Source: Rhizophagus irregularis
Taxonomy: Eukaryota; Glomeromycota; Glomeromycetes; Glomerales; Glomeraceae
Assembly: GCF_026210795.1 (NCBI RefSeq)
Contig: NC_089454.1
Span: forward strand, 1,860,001 to 1,924,000
Direction: 5' to 3'
DNA length: 64,000 nucleotides
Below are positions 12,851 to 25,577 of this stretch, piece after piece (the first letter of the stretch is position 1; the number at the start of each line of letters is the position of its first letter). Made by a program: the position numbers and the translations under genes. The notes beneath the pieces were generated by a model, which saw nothing but the letters and a program-made list of their open reading frames with translations, searched no databases and was not told the origin of the DNA.

Positions 12851-13680
12851 TAAAATATTTTATTTTAAAATTTTTATTATATGGAATTTGAGTTATCTTA
12901 ATATTATTTAAAATTAAACAGTATTTTATCTATATTATATATAAAATTGAAATTAAAAGTTAAAAGTTGAAATATTTCAGTTTTAAAAATCTAAAGTTAA
13001 AATATCATATAATTTTAAATAGTTGTGGAATAATAAAAACTTTAAATTGTAATAATTTTATCAATATATGGGATTTTTACAATAAAAAGGTATAAAACTC
13101 AAAAAAAATTTTAATTTTACTTTATATGTTAATTATGTTTTTTTTACTAAAATAAATGCAAATTTAATATTAATTCAATTTTTGATATTTTTTGAGTTTC
13201 ATACCTTTCATTGCATAAAATAAATATATATATATATATTTTTTTTTTAATGATTTATATATGCTTTATTGATATTAAGTTTATATACCATACAAACAAA
13301 TTATCATGAGCTATATTCACCCACAAAGACCCATATATTAAAGTTATAAATATAAAATATATATTATTTAAATTTTTTTCAATAAGATGAATCAAATAAT
13401 CAGAATCTAATTATTAGTTATTAAGATTATAAGTAAAATATTTAAATATGTAAGTAAGAATAAATAATCAATATTGATCTTATTAATATAATCTTACTAC
13501 TATTTAATTCATCTTGATTAGAATTTTTAAATAAACTATAGTCTGCTTATAGATTAATAAATTTTAATTATTAAATACCAAGATATTTTTAAAATAATTT
13601 TATTATTAAATTTTAATAATTGTAGATAATTATTCAATACCTAATTTGACTAATTTAACTTTTAAAAGATTAAAATTAAA
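12850..13680. other. AT-rich stretch, no gene seen
   Basis: Only AT-rich, low-complexity sequence on both strands, including a short (ta)n run at 13226-13239. Confidence 0.5.
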
Positions 13681-15480
13681 CTAGGAAAACGGGAACTGTT
13701 GTAAGTCTGGAGCAATAAGTCATTTTGTCACCCAAAAGCTGCCTAAAATCTGTAACTAAAGAAACAAACAAAATATTAGCAGACATTACATTTTGTTAAA
13801 AATAAAAAATAAAGACAAAGAAAAAATATTTAAATACATACCGTAATGCATCTAGGGAGAACCAGATTTCCAACCTTACCAAAATTCATGTCCATAGATA
13901 TTTGAAGAAACTGTCTAAAAAAAAGTAATAAAACGAAATGTTACTACAGTCAACTCTTAATATAATGAAGTGGGTGTTCGGGCTGATCAGACCTTCGTTA
14001 TAGAAATATTCGTTAATATGATGGTGAAATCTGGTACAATCCAGAAAATTATGGTATATTGTGGTATATTGTTGTATAATAATTGTATTTTATAATGCAA
14101 AAATGCAAATTACACAAAATATCTTCGTTATATTGAAAAAAAATTTGTTATAAAAGAAAATTCGTTATTAAAAGGGGCGTTTTTTATATACGCTTTATAA
14201 AATTTACTTCATTAAATGGTATATGGCATTTAATTAGTAAAATTCGGTATAATGAGATTTTTTTCATATGTTAAAATCTGTACCATACTGAAGATCTGTT
14301 ATATTGTAAAATTCGTTATATCAAAATTTGTTATAAGAAGAGTTGACTGTAGTAAAAGTTTTGTTATTTTGTTAAAACAAATAGCAAAGTAAAAAAAAAA
14401 TATCTTACTTAAATCTAACGCATTCAGATAACTTTAAAAAAAGTGAAGATGAAATATTAGCAAATATTTCGCTAAAAGAATTGATTTAAGTAAAAGGAAT
14501 ACTTCACTTATTAAAATATATGTCCAAGAGACTCAAAGAATCACCCACAAAAGAAAAAAAGAAAAGAACTATTAGTAATATTTCATTAAAAGAAAAATAA
14601 AAAAAAAGTCTGAAAGGGCCAAGTTTACACCAAATTTATTCATAAAAAACCATTTTTCCTTAGCACTGCTGGTAACTTTCAGTATTTTATTTTAAACATC
14701 AACCATCTAAAAAAAGAGAAAAATTGAATGTTAACAATGCTTTGTTAGAATAAATAAATTTGAAAAAATACATTTTCAGATGTTCTCACCAAGTTTTTAT
14801 GTATCCAAAGGGCTAAGAAACAATACCTAAAAAAGAAAAAAATGTTAAAACCCGGTCATCAAGATAAAAAAATTAAAGAAAAAAAATGAAAACCTGAAAT
14901 ATCACGTTCAAGAAAACTAAACATCAGAAAAAGTAAGAAAGAAGTAAGAGGAAGGGTAAGATGAAGGAAATAGGAAAGTACAAAAGAAAGGGAAAAGAGA
15001 AAAAAGGGAAGAACAAAAGAAAGGAGGGAAGAACAAAAAAAAATGCAAGGCTTTTTTTTCATGTGACTTATTTGTTTGATTATTAATCTTATCAGATGTG
15101 ATACGCAGAGTAATGCAACATGACAAATTTTTTTCAAATACAGGTCTTTTTTTTTTATATATAATGAACATGATACATTTTGCTTTATCAAGCAAGTAAT
15201 CAAGAACATTAAATACTGATATTCTTAAAAATAAAAAGTATAAAGGGAAATAAAGCGGGAGGGGCATTATGTTTAAAAAGGAAATTGTGGTGATGACGTA
15301 GATGAAAGAAAGGAAAATTACATGGGTTAAACTGGTACTACAAATTTATCTATTCTAAGTAACAAATAATGTCCATTCGCTACGCTTTGAACAATTAATT
15401 TTGGCTATTTTGATTATTTTAAAGATCAAAATTAATCTAATTTTAGTTTATGTATAATTTATATATTTTATATAATAATT
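13680..15480 (-). other. Unassigned repeat-like region with a mariner MITE and a purine-rich tract
   Basis: No protein is recognisable. On the minus strand there is a pyrimidine-rich tract (14985-15050) followed by several polypyrimidine-AG sites (around 14905, 14828, 14708), reminiscent of the start of the intron-like arrays at 38.7 kb. The open frames here are low-complexity and I do not count them as genes. Whether this is a spliced noncoding transcript or a transposon remnant cannot be decided from sequence. Confidence 0.35.
13947..14349. mobile_element. Tc1/mariner-type MITE (403 bp)
   Basis: Inverted ends cagtcaactcttaatataat and ttataagaagagttgactg, flanked by TA (13945-13946 and 14350-14351). 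The interior repeats ttcgttata/tataacgaa words. No coding frame. Confidence 0.88.
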
Positions 15481-15489
15481 AGGATTAAT

Positions 15490-17460
15490 TTTACATTCAC
15501 CTCCAGTGAATTTCACCAGGGTGAATTTCACCTTGATCTGCAAATTATTAAAATTTTAATTTTACCCCAGTAAAATTCACCAGGTGATTTTGTACTATAC
15601 ACTTTTTATACGTTAAAATATTTGTTTTGAAAATAGATTTTTTTTATTTTTTTTGCTTGCTTTTTGCTAACTTCGTCTTCTTTAGATAACAATAATTTCA
15701 AATAGTTTCAAGGAATTTAAGGTAAAGTTTGCTTTCTTATTACTGTTTTATTGTTATTGTTTTTTTATTACTAAACAGTAGTTATAGTACTAATCAGTTT
15801 TTTATTCTTTTTATTCTCTATATCATTCCTTTTGCTTTCTCTTTGTTTTATCATCATTTTCTTATCACTATCACTTTGTTTCTTTTATACTTTTATTATT
15901 ACTTTCGCTCCTTCATTATTCCTTCATCCCTTTTACATTCTTTCATCATTTATTATCACTTTCTCATCATCTATTTCGTCTCTTTACATTATTTCATCAT
16001 TATTTTCGCTCCCTCATCATCTATTTCGTCCCTTTACATTTTTTCATCATTATTTTCACTTCCTCATCATCTATTTTGTTTGTTTACGTTTGTTCATCAT
16101 CATTTTTACTCCCTCATCATCTATTTCGTCCTTTTACATTATTTCATCATCATTTTCACTCCTTCATCATCTATTTTATCTGTTTACGTTTTTTTATCAT
16201 TATTTTCACTCCCTTATTATCTATTTTGTTTGTTTATGCTTTTTCATCATCATTTTTACTTCCTCATCATCTATTTTGTTTGTTTACATTTTTTCATCAT
16301 TATTTTCACTCCTTTATCATCTATTTTGTCTATTTATGTTTTTTTATTATCATTTTTACTTTTTCATCGTCTATTTTGTTTGTTTATGTTTTTTCATTAT
16401 CATTTTCACTCCCTCATCATCTATTTTGTCCCTTTACGTTATTTCATCATCATTTTCACTCCTTCATCATCTATTTTGTTTGTTTATGTTTTTTTATCAT
16501 CATTTTCACTCCTTCATCATCTATTTTATTTGTTTATGTTTTTTCATCATCATTTTCACTCCCTCATCATCTATTTCATCCCTTTACGTTATTTTATCAT
16601 TATTTTCGCTCTCTCATTATCTATTTTGTTTGTTTGTATTTTTTCATCATCATTTTCACTCCCTCATCGTCTATTTTGTTTGTTTACATTTTTTCATCAT
16701 CATTTTCACTCCCTCATTATCTATTTTGTTTGTTTGTATTTTTTTATCATTATTTTCACTCCTTCATCGTCTATTTTGTTTGTTTACATTTTTTCATCAT
16801 CATTTTCACTCCCTCATCATCTATTTTGTCCCTTTACATTTTTTCATCATCATTTTTATTCTCTCATCATCTATTTTGTTTCTTTACGTTTTTTCATCAT
16901 TATTTTTACTCCCTCATTATCTATTTTGTTTGTTTGTGTTTTTTCATCATCATTTTTACTCCCTCATTGTCTATTTTGTTTGTTTACGTTTTTTTATTAT
17001 AATTTTCACTTCCTCATCATCTTTTCGTCCCTTTATGTTTTTTCATCATCATTTTTACTCTTTCATTATCTATTTTGTTTCTTTACATATTTTCATCATC
17101 ATTTTCACTCCCTCATCATCTATTTTGTTTCTTTACATGTTTTCATCATATTTTCGTTTCTTTATCATTACTTTTGCTCTTTTACCATCATTTTCACTCT
17201 TTTTACATTTTCATTATTATTTTCATTTTTTTATCATTACCTTTACTCTCTTATTATCCATTCAAGTTTATTAAATCATTTGATTATTTAACAATTAGTA
17301 TCAATAATGTAATATACTGTATATATGCATTGCGTTATAATTAGAGATGTTAAAAATTAAAAATTGTACTTTGTTCAAAACGAATTTTAATAAAAATAAT
17401 TATAAATCACGTAATCTGATAAAAATCATCTTTGGTAAATTTCACCTCCAGTGAGCGTTA
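15490..17460. mobile_element. Pyrimidine-minisatellite element, copy 2
   Basis: Flanking motifs are acattcacctccagtgaatt on the left (15493) and aaatttcacctccagtgag on the right (17440). The word aatcacgtaatctgataaa (17405) is shared with the element at 1.3-2.9 kb. The core is the pyrimidine minisatellite annotated separately. Just before it, a donor-like aaggtaaag lies at 15719-15727. Confidence 0.5.
15900..17240 (+). repeat. About 60-bp pyrimidine minisatellite, open in all three frames
   Basis: More than 20 tandem units of the type ttcatcatcattttcactc followed by cctcatcatctattttgttt and gtttacatt. Purines on the plus strand are restricted to a few fixed positions, so almost no stop codon can form. 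Frames of 520, 480 and 308 codons overlap on the same strand. I read this as a by-product of base composition, not a gene. Any translated product would be a hydrophobic Phe/Leu/Ile/Ser repeat. Confidence 0.85.
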
Positions 17461-19165
17461 AAATAGTCCTAATAATTATATATAAATTAAATGAATTATA
17501 GCAATTCAAATTATAATTATAGAATTCTAAAATAATTTGAGTAGTATATATATAAATTTAAATTGACATTTAATGAGAAAAGTTTAATTTAGTTTTCTTA
17601 TTAGGTTAATTCAGATTATTAGTTAGTTAATAATTTAATAAAGATTTTAACAGTTGAATAGTGGATTGCTTAAAGGGTTTAATAATTAAATAATAGATTA
17701 CTTAAAAAGTTTAATGGATTAATAATAGTTTTAGCTTTAAATATAGATTTTTTATTTTTTAACTAATTTTTGAATTTAAATAAAATCTATTAAAATTATA
17801 AACTTGATATTAATAAATATTTATTATAATTTATTAATAATAGATTATGGATCTGAATACTAGCTTTAAAAGTTATATTTTAATTTAGTCCAAATTAGTT
17901 TATACATTTTTTATTATTTTTATTATTTATAATTTTATATAATTCATTTAGAAATTCTTCAAATAACTGTTAATAAATAAAAGTAAAGTTATATATTAAT
18001 TTAAAGGATTCGTTTACAATTGGCTCTTATTTTAATATAATGTATTATTTGGTATAACAAATCTTTAGTATTGTACCAATTTTAATATATAAAAAAAAAT
18101 TTGCTATAATAAATATTACTAATTAAATGCTGTATATTGTTTAACGAAGTAAGTCTATAAACTATACATAATAAAATGACTCATTTTATACTGAATTTCT
18201 TTTTATAACAAATTTTTTTTAAATACAATAATAATATTTTATATAATATATATTGTACGTAGGACCCCAGATATCTAATATAAAGGTCATAATGGACTTT
18301 TGGCCAAAAACATTCCTTTTTGCTGAAACTAAAAAACCGTTTTTTGTAAATATCTCAGCATCCAGTGATTCAATTTTAATGAACTTTTTTTTATTTTGAA
18401 ATTTCTATTTCTCTACAATTTAAAAAAAGTTCATCAAAATTGGATCACTAGATGCCAAGATATTTACAAAAAACGATTTTTTGAGCCCTGAAAAATGGGT
18501 TAATCTGCCGAAAGTGTGACTTATGACCTGTTTTGGAGATATCTGGGGTTCTTTGTACATAATTATAATATATCATAATATACCAAAGCTTCATATATTA
18601 TACCAGATTTTTCCATTATATTAAAATTCGCTATATTTTATTCTTATAATGAAGGTCTGATTAGTCAAACCATCAACTTCGTTGTATAGCTAGTTTAAAT
18701 ATAATATTATATAATTGCAATAATTTTAAATATATAAAATATATAAATAAAAATATTAGTAATAATACTAGTAGTTAGATTTTTAATTTTAACTAAAAAT
18801 ATATTGTAATTATTATTACTATAATATTTAATTAATAATATTAAATATTATATATAATATACTAGTATATAATATTAATTAAAATATTTTAACCTATTTT
18901 CTGTATTTTCTATGGTGTAGTAATACCTATTTTATATGAAGCCAAGTGTCAAAATTAATAAACTTTAAATTTTAAAAAAAAAAAATTAAAGTATTTTAAA
19001 TATTAATTTATTTGATTTAAAATATTCAGATATACTAAAAGTTTAATATATAAAAAATAGAAGTAACAGCAAGTTGATTACTTATTACAAATTGTAAACA
19101 AATTTGGTACAGCTTTCAATTTACAAGATTTCACTAGGAATTAGCAGTAATATTATACTTCCAAT
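17460..19165. other. AT-rich stretch with degenerate mariner-type repeats, no gene
   Basis: Words such as ttataacaaattt and cgttatatt between 18010 and 18690 suggest an old mariner MITE, now interrupted by the foldback at 18260-18558. No coding region is recognisable. Confidence 0.4.
18260..18558. mobile_element. Foldback MITE with GACCCCAGATATCT ends
   Basis: The whole 300 bp folds on itself. Outer ends are gtaggaccccagatatct and agatatctggggttcttt. Inner arms pair gtaaatatctcagcatccag with a partner near 18445-18470, and aatgaacttttttt with aaaaaaagttcatc. The flanks show gtac on both sides (18256-18259 and 18559-18562), a possible 4-bp target duplication. The superfamily is uncertain. Confidence 0.7.
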
Positions 19166-19441
19166 TTGAAAAAAAGAAGGAATTACTATCAGAAGGTAAA
19201 TTTGAATATTAATTCCAAAGTTTTGAAGAAAATTACTAATATAAACCAGTTAAATAAAAAGCAAAAAATAGCTAAGCAAATTAAAAAGATTGACAAATCC
19301 TTAAATAATATTGACAAATTAATGGTTTTAATTGAAATTTTTGATGTTAAAAAAACTGGAAGTATTTTGATAAATTCAATAGAATGTCCAAATTGTCCTT
19401 GTTTTAGGAGTATAGATGTTGGTGAAAAGCTTTATTATTAA
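19166..19441 (+). CDS. Small lysine-rich ORF, unrecognised
   Basis: A 91-codon frame starting MKKRRNYYQK with one CPNC motif near residue 75. The C-terminal half is less low-complexity than neighbouring frames, but I recognise no family, no intron signals and no partner gene. It may be a remnant of a transposon-borne gene. Treat it as hypothetical. Confidence 0.2.
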   Translation: MKKRRNYYQKVNLNINSKVLKKITNINQLNKKQKIAKQIKKIDKSLNNIDKLMVLIEIFDVKKTGSILINSIECPNCPCFRSIDVGEKLYY

Positions 19442-19529
19442 CTGATGCCTTTTATATTTCATTTTGTTTTTTTTCTTATTTCTTTTAGTTTGTTTTAATA
19501 CATTTTGTACTGGTATCACTGGATATTTC

Positions 19530-19920
19530 TAGTGATACCTGGCTAAACTCTTTTTACCAAAAATTTCAGTTTCGTCACCAACTAGTTTCGGTTTCATCAT
19601 TGACTAAACTATATAGTAATATTTTTTAAGTTTAAATTTTATTTATATAAAATTATAATTTTATTATAAAAATATATTAAATTATATTATACATAAAATA
19701 GTTTTATAAATTCCTTTAAAAAATATTATATTTTAATATAAATTTGTTATTTTTTTTTTATAAGTAATTATTATAATTAAAAATCCATGGAAATCCATAA
19801 AAAATCCACGGAAATACTATGGAATATTGAATTTCGGCATTTCGTCTTTTAATTTTAAATGTCTAAACTATTTCGGTTTAGTCAAATGACTAAATATTTC
19901 GGTTTCGCCCAGGATCTCTA
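19530..19920. mobile_element. hAT-type MITE (391 bp)
   Basis: An 8-bp target duplication gatatttc lies at 19522-19529 and 19921-19928. Ends tagtgatacctggctaaac and gtttcgcccaggatctcta are imperfect inverted repeats. Subterminal words tttcggttt recur in both orientations. Confidence 0.88.
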
Positions 19921-20299
19921 GATATTTCTATTGTATAGTAGAAATGGAATCTTACTAATTTTATGTAATTGAATACAATTGCTATAAACTAAATAAAGGC
20001 TGCCCAGTTATACTTAAAAATATATATATATATATATATAAAATTAAATATTTATCTTTTATAAAAATATTTATATTTATAAAAATACCATATATTTTTT
20101 CAATTTACTTGATTTATAAAAAAATAATTATAATAAATAATATTTGTAATAAATATAAAAATCAATTATTAATTTATACAAAATTTAAAATCTAGGATTG
20201 TAAATATTTACTGTATATAAATTTGCATTATATCAATCATTTCATTATTGTAAAATTACAAATTAACTAAAATAGTTCAACCTGAATAAATTCCAAATT

Positions 20300-21885
20300 T
20301 TAATTTCCAATTGATAAATCATTAAGTGCTACACAGATAGCAGCTTTATGATGACCATTATACTGTCTTATTGTTTCTCCTTGTTGTAATTCCCAAAGCC
20401 TTGCAACATGATCTGAAGATGCTGTTTACCAATAATATAAAATACATTATCAATCAAAAATTTTAACAATAAAAGGTTCAACTTATAGGAATATTTACCT
20501 GTAACAAGATAAGCAGAATCAGCAGAAAATGCACAATCCCAAACCCATCTTTGATGACCTTTTAACTCTTTATCTAATTTGAATTCATGATTTGTAGCAG
20601 ACCATATTTTAACCGTGGTATCTGCAGAACAAGTCGCCAAATGCCTTCAAGAATAATATAATTGTAATTTATAAATATTAACATTGCAAATAACCGTTAT
20701 AAATATAAAACATACTTGACATCAGGACTCAATAAGCACCGAGTTATATATCTCTTATGTGCCGAGAAAGTAGTTATGGGCTGCAAATCCGTAAAATCTC
20801 GTGCATTCGACATTTTCCATACATAACAATTACCCTATAAATTAAAAGGTTAAATATATTTTTTCAAAAAAACAAAATATTATTATGTAATTATTTTTAT
20901 TACTTTGTTATTGGCTGCAACTAGCATGGATCCATCAATAGCAACAGTAACTGAACGCAATGGGACATCTTCTTCTGGAACCTACAAATTAATATAAATA
21001 AATTATTCACAACAAAACGTGATATTAAAAATAAATAAATATACATACCAATTCATGAGTGCAAGAATTTTCACCCAGATCCCAAATCTTTATGCTACCC
21101 TTTTGGTCACAAGAAATCAATTCACCTTGATTTGGATGAATAGCTACATCATTAACAGGTACTTTATGGTCATAATTACGTTGTATTGATGGCGCTCTAT
21201 AGAAATCATTAGCTTTTTTATTGCATGAAATAAGAATATGATTAAAATTAAGATTTATTACCTTTACCTTGTATCCCAAATTTTCAAGGTGCCATCTTCA
21301 CTACCGGTTACCATCCATTTTCCTTCACAATGAAATCCGACAGCTGTTACATTTCCCGTGTGTCCATCAAAGGAAGTTATCTAAATAAAACAATTTTGTC
21401 TTGATTCAGTGAGCAAAAAAGTGGATTAATCATAAACTATAAAATTTACCGGATTAGGATTAGGACTATTAATATCGTATAATCGGATATGCTGGTTTCC
21501 TAAAATAAATTTGGTATTTAATAATTATTTTTGTAACAACTGTTTATAATGATACTGAAAAAAAAAATAACCTGCTGCAGCAAGATATCTTTTATCTGGA
21601 GATATACATAACCTGTTTACTTGCTAAAATATATCAATTTTTTATATTAGTATTTTTCATAAATAAGGGAATAATATGAAAATTTACCGAATCAGGATGT
21701 TGAATGGTCCTTGAACAAATACCACTCAGGGCTTCCCAAAAGCGTATGGTATGATCATATCCTGCAGTTACTAAAATTACTGAGTGAGAGTCTTGAGGTT
21801 GGTTATATTGATGTGCATAATACTGTTGTTGTTGGGCCTGATAACTATTATAATGTGGTCTTGTATGGTGCTCTGCTCGTTTCAT
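20300..21885 (-). CDS. LST8: Target of rapamycin complex subunit LST8 (WD40 protein)
   Basis: Nine exons: 21885-21688, 21623-21572, 21499-21450, 21380-21268, 21196-21049, 20981-20904, 20834-20716, 20644-20499 and 20421-20300. They join in frame with GT-AG introns to 341 residues (family usually about 300-330). A short Gln/Tyr-rich N-terminus ([13 protein letters not shown]) precedes a seven-bladed WD40 propeller; blade ends are visible as TIRFWE, HIRLYD, LKIWDTR, IKIWDLG, CYVWKMS, VKIWSA and ARLWELQ. The segment [17 protein letters not shown] and the following [14 protein letters not shown] are typical of LST8. The protein is a constitutive, cytoplasmic/vacuolar-membrane subunit of TORC1 and TORC2 that binds and stabilises the TOR kinase domain (family knowledge). 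I chose the ATG at 21885; an upstream in-frame ATG at 21909 would add eight residues. It is divergent from the EDEM gene. Confidence 0.93.
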
Positions 21886-22053
21886 AGTTAAGATAAATTT
21901 ACACACCAAAAGCAGTTCTATTACCAGTTAAAAACACGAAGTCAATCTATCAGTTAGAGATGGATTATCCGATCACTAACGGATCGGACTGATCCGGATA
22001 ATTGGGAAAAATAAACTATTACCTTATAGAAACGTTACTATTTCTTTGTTATA

Positions 22054-22294
22054 CAGTCGCCATTTACTCTGGTTATACCGAATTTTCATAATAGAATGTA
22101 ATACAGAAACCCTAAGCCAAATTTATAGTGCTGGCCAGAATTATCAGTAATATTTCGAAGTTCTATGTTAAATGAAAGTATAATTCTGGCCAGCACTACA
22201 AATTTGGTCTAATTACTTGGAATAGATAGCTAGTTCGGTATATATTATATAACAAATTCTGGAACGAAAGGTTCGTTATATCCAGTGGCGACTA
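22054..22294. mobile_element. Tc1/mariner-type MITE in the divergent promoter
   Basis: Ends cagtcgccatttactctggt and ...ccagtggcgacta are imperfect inverted repeats, with TA on each side (22052-22053 and 22295-22296). It is interrupted by the 73-bp element at 22126-22198. Confidence 0.75.
22126..22198. mobile_element. 73-bp MITE nested in the mariner MITE
   Basis: Near-perfect inverted ends tagtgctggccagaattat / ataattctggccagcacta make up half the element. The 8-bp flanks are caaattta and caaatttg (7 of 8 identical), suggesting hAT-type insertion. Confidence 0.8.
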
Positions 22295-22542
22295 TATAAG
22301 ACCTTTGAACTTAATTTTCGGTATAGAAGAAAGTCCTGTAAATTACTTCGTAGATATTTGTGATTCAAATGTCAGCAAGAAACGAGAAATTACATGAGAA
22401 TCAGATATCCGATCTCATCCGATTACCGATTCCGGATTTATTTTAAATCGGATTTTGCGCATCATAAAATCTCATCCTGACCGCATCTTTCAACGTTTTT
22501 GTTTTTTTCAGTTCAAACTTACATAAAAGAATAAGAGAAAGG

Positions 22543-25539
22543 ATGCAACCATTAAATAGACCTTCTCATAAAAGAGCATTTCATTATATTTCTTTATATA
22601 ATTTTGCTTATATAATTTTTTGGATAATATTTATGTTATCGGTAGTGGTGAATAAAGTTAATGGAATGAGTGAACAGAGAAGTAACGATTTGAAGTAAGT
22701 CGTTTTGTAGTTTAATAGGGAGTAAATTTGTTTAATAAGTTAACAAAAATTTCTAATAGATCACAAGCAAAGGTATAATGAGTCAATTTTTGCTTTTTTT
22801 TAATGAATCTTATCAAATGAATTCGTGGAAGTCAGGAATTGTGTCTGGAAATAAAACAAATTGTATACATTGTTAAGAAAAATTTGTTTGTTTATTATTA
22901 TTTAAGTTTAAATTCTTGTACAAAATTTTTTTTATTTTTTTTTAAAAAAAATTCATAGGATATGTTTTATCATGCGTTTAATAATTATATGAAATATGCT
23001 TTTCCGGACGATGAGGTAGTTATTGTGTAATTTACCTTTCTTTTAAGTTGTTTTCTTATTTATTTTCATTCTATAAATTCTAGTTAAATCCTTTACAATG
23101 TACTGGTAGAGGAAGTGATAAGAATGATCCGCAAGTATAGTCAATTTCATCTTTAATTCGTTAAATTTTTAATATTTTGTATTCATCTATGATCTTTATT
23201 GATTCGATTTTTATTTTGTCTTCAAATAAATTTTAGACATAATACTATAATAAATGATGTGTTAGGAGACTATTCATTAACGCTAGTAGATTGTTTGGAT
23301 ACGTTTGTTGTAATGTGTTGTTCTTATTTTGAATAGATCAAAAGGAAAATATATTTATTAAAACATATATAAAATTAATTTATTATATAGGTATTTAATG
23401 ATAGGAAAGGATTTGAGAAAGCAGTCCGTGATGTAATAAAATATGTATCATTTGATCAAGATAATAAAGTACAAGTATTTGAAGTGAATATTCGTGCATT
23501 AGGAGCATTGGTATGTGATAGTGTGTTAAATCATTTGTATTAACTTTGTATAATTTATTCGTATTTTAATATATTATTTTATGAAAAAGTTGTCGGCGCA
23601 TTTATTCATTACAGATCCAAGATTTGGCTATAGTATAAAAGGATATAATAATGAGTTATTGAAACTAGCTCACGATTTAGGTAAAAGGTTATTACCTGCT
23701 TTCCAAAAATCAAAGACTGGAATTCCTTATGCTAGGGTTAGTAAGTTAAAGGTATTAAATTATAATTCTTCAATTTGATAATGGAAGGTTTTTTTCTTTT
23801 ATCAATTTGGATGCGAAATATAGGTTAATCTAAAGTATGGAGTACCTATAAACGAAACACATGAAACTTGTACTGCTGCCGCTGGCACATTAATTATAGA
23901 ATTTGGTGTTCTGAGTAGATTAACAAATGATACTAGATTTGAGGTAAAATAATAATAATAATAAATAAATAAATAATAAACTAATAATTTTATTATTGTG
24001 AGTATAATTATAATGTAAAAAAAAATAACTATGTTATTAGGACGCGGCAAAAAAGGCTCTGTTCGGCTTATGGAATCGACGAACAGATTTGAATCTTCTT
24101 GGGAATGTAATAAACGTACAAACAGGACAATGGATACATACAGCATCTAGTACAGGAGCAGGAATAGATTCATTTTATGAGTACTTGTTAAAAGCCTACG
24201 TGCTCTTCGGAGAGACAGAATATTTGGATATGTTTAATGAGGCTTATAATTCTGTTCTCCGATATGTTAAAGATGAAACAGGATATCTGTATAGGAATGT
24301 TAATATGATGAATGGGGGATTAATGTCTAACTGGGTGGATAGTTTATCTGCCTATTTTCCAGGTTTGCAGGTAAAAGAATAAATAATTTTAAAATTATGT
24401 TTATTTGATAGATATAAAGAATTTATTATTTTTTTTTTTAGGTTTTGGCTGGTGATTTGGACAATGCCATAAAATCCCATTTATTATATTATAACATTTG
24501 GAAAAAATACAATGCTATGCCAGAAAGATTTAATTTTCATTTAAGAAATGTTGAATTGGCAACTTATCCGTTACGTCCTGAATTTATCGAATCTACTTAT
24601 TTTCTTTATAGAGTATGTATAAATATAAAATATTATAATGGTTTATAAGAAATTTTCGGAATTATTTTTATTTACCTTCTATTCGTTAGGCAACAAGAGA
24701 CCCATTTTATTTGCAAGTTGGGGAAATGGTTCTTAAAGATCTTGAATATTATGCACGTGTTAATTGTGGATTCGCAAGTATTAAAGATGTGTTAACAAAA
24801 AGTCTTGACGAACGTATGGAAAGTTTTCTTTTAAGTGAAACTTTCAAATATTTATATCTGTTATTTGATACTGGTAATTATTTGGCACCTAAATTTTTTA
24901 TTAAAGACTCTTAATTATTTTGACTAATTTGTTTATTTAATTTTTTTAAACAAAAAAGAAAACAAAATAAACAGTATGGACGACAACTTTATCTTTACTA
25001 CTGGTAGGCATTAATTTTTGTGTATTTTTGGAATTTATGTTTCAATCCTTGTGAATAACCATCTTTTTTAAATAATTAGAGGCGCATTTAATATTCTTAC
25101 CACAAAAATATCTCAAAAAACATTCAAAAATACGACCTAGTATGAGTGGGGCTGAGCGTTCATTTTGTTCTATTTATGAAAAACCGTCACCTTCGAAACA
25201 TTTATTCACTACTTCAGTAATAACGTCAAGATCAGATGCAGATTTTGCAAGAGAACTGGTTGGATTTGAGGAACGAACTTTACCACTTTTGGATCCTAAG
25301 GGTATATGTGAAGTACCAAAATCAGATCCACAAGTGATAGAAGTTAGTTTTGGAGGTCTGCAAGAATCTCATGAAGATGATTTGATTTATCAAGGACAAG
25401 AACAACAACAACAAATTATAAAGTACGTTGATGGTTTAATTGCTAATCGGTTAAAAGGGCTGAAATTAGAACTGACAAAACGGGTTGATAAAAAAGGGTA
25501 TGATGTTACAAAAGGTATGTAATAAATTTTTTATTTATA

Positions 25540-25577
<38 letters not shown>

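Larger units (their letters stand above)
21886..22542. promoter_or_regulatory. Shared divergent promoter region of LST8 and EDEM
   Basis: These 657 bp separate the two start codons, so both core promoters should lie here. 22054-22294 is a mariner-type MITE that contains a 73-bp MITE. Outside it, words resembling gatccggat/atccgatc appear near 21960-22000 and 22400-22445, possibly an older element. No canonical TATA box can be singled out in such AT-rich DNA. Confidence 0.6.

Noticed and set aside
14859-15267. Two 116-codon minus-strand frames
   Set aside because: Low-complexity pyrimidine-rich sequence in overlapping frames, with no recognisable domain.
15729-17344. Open frames of 520, 480, 308 and 89 codons
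   Set aside because: Overlapping frames on one strand over a minisatellite. Composition alone explains the absence of stops.
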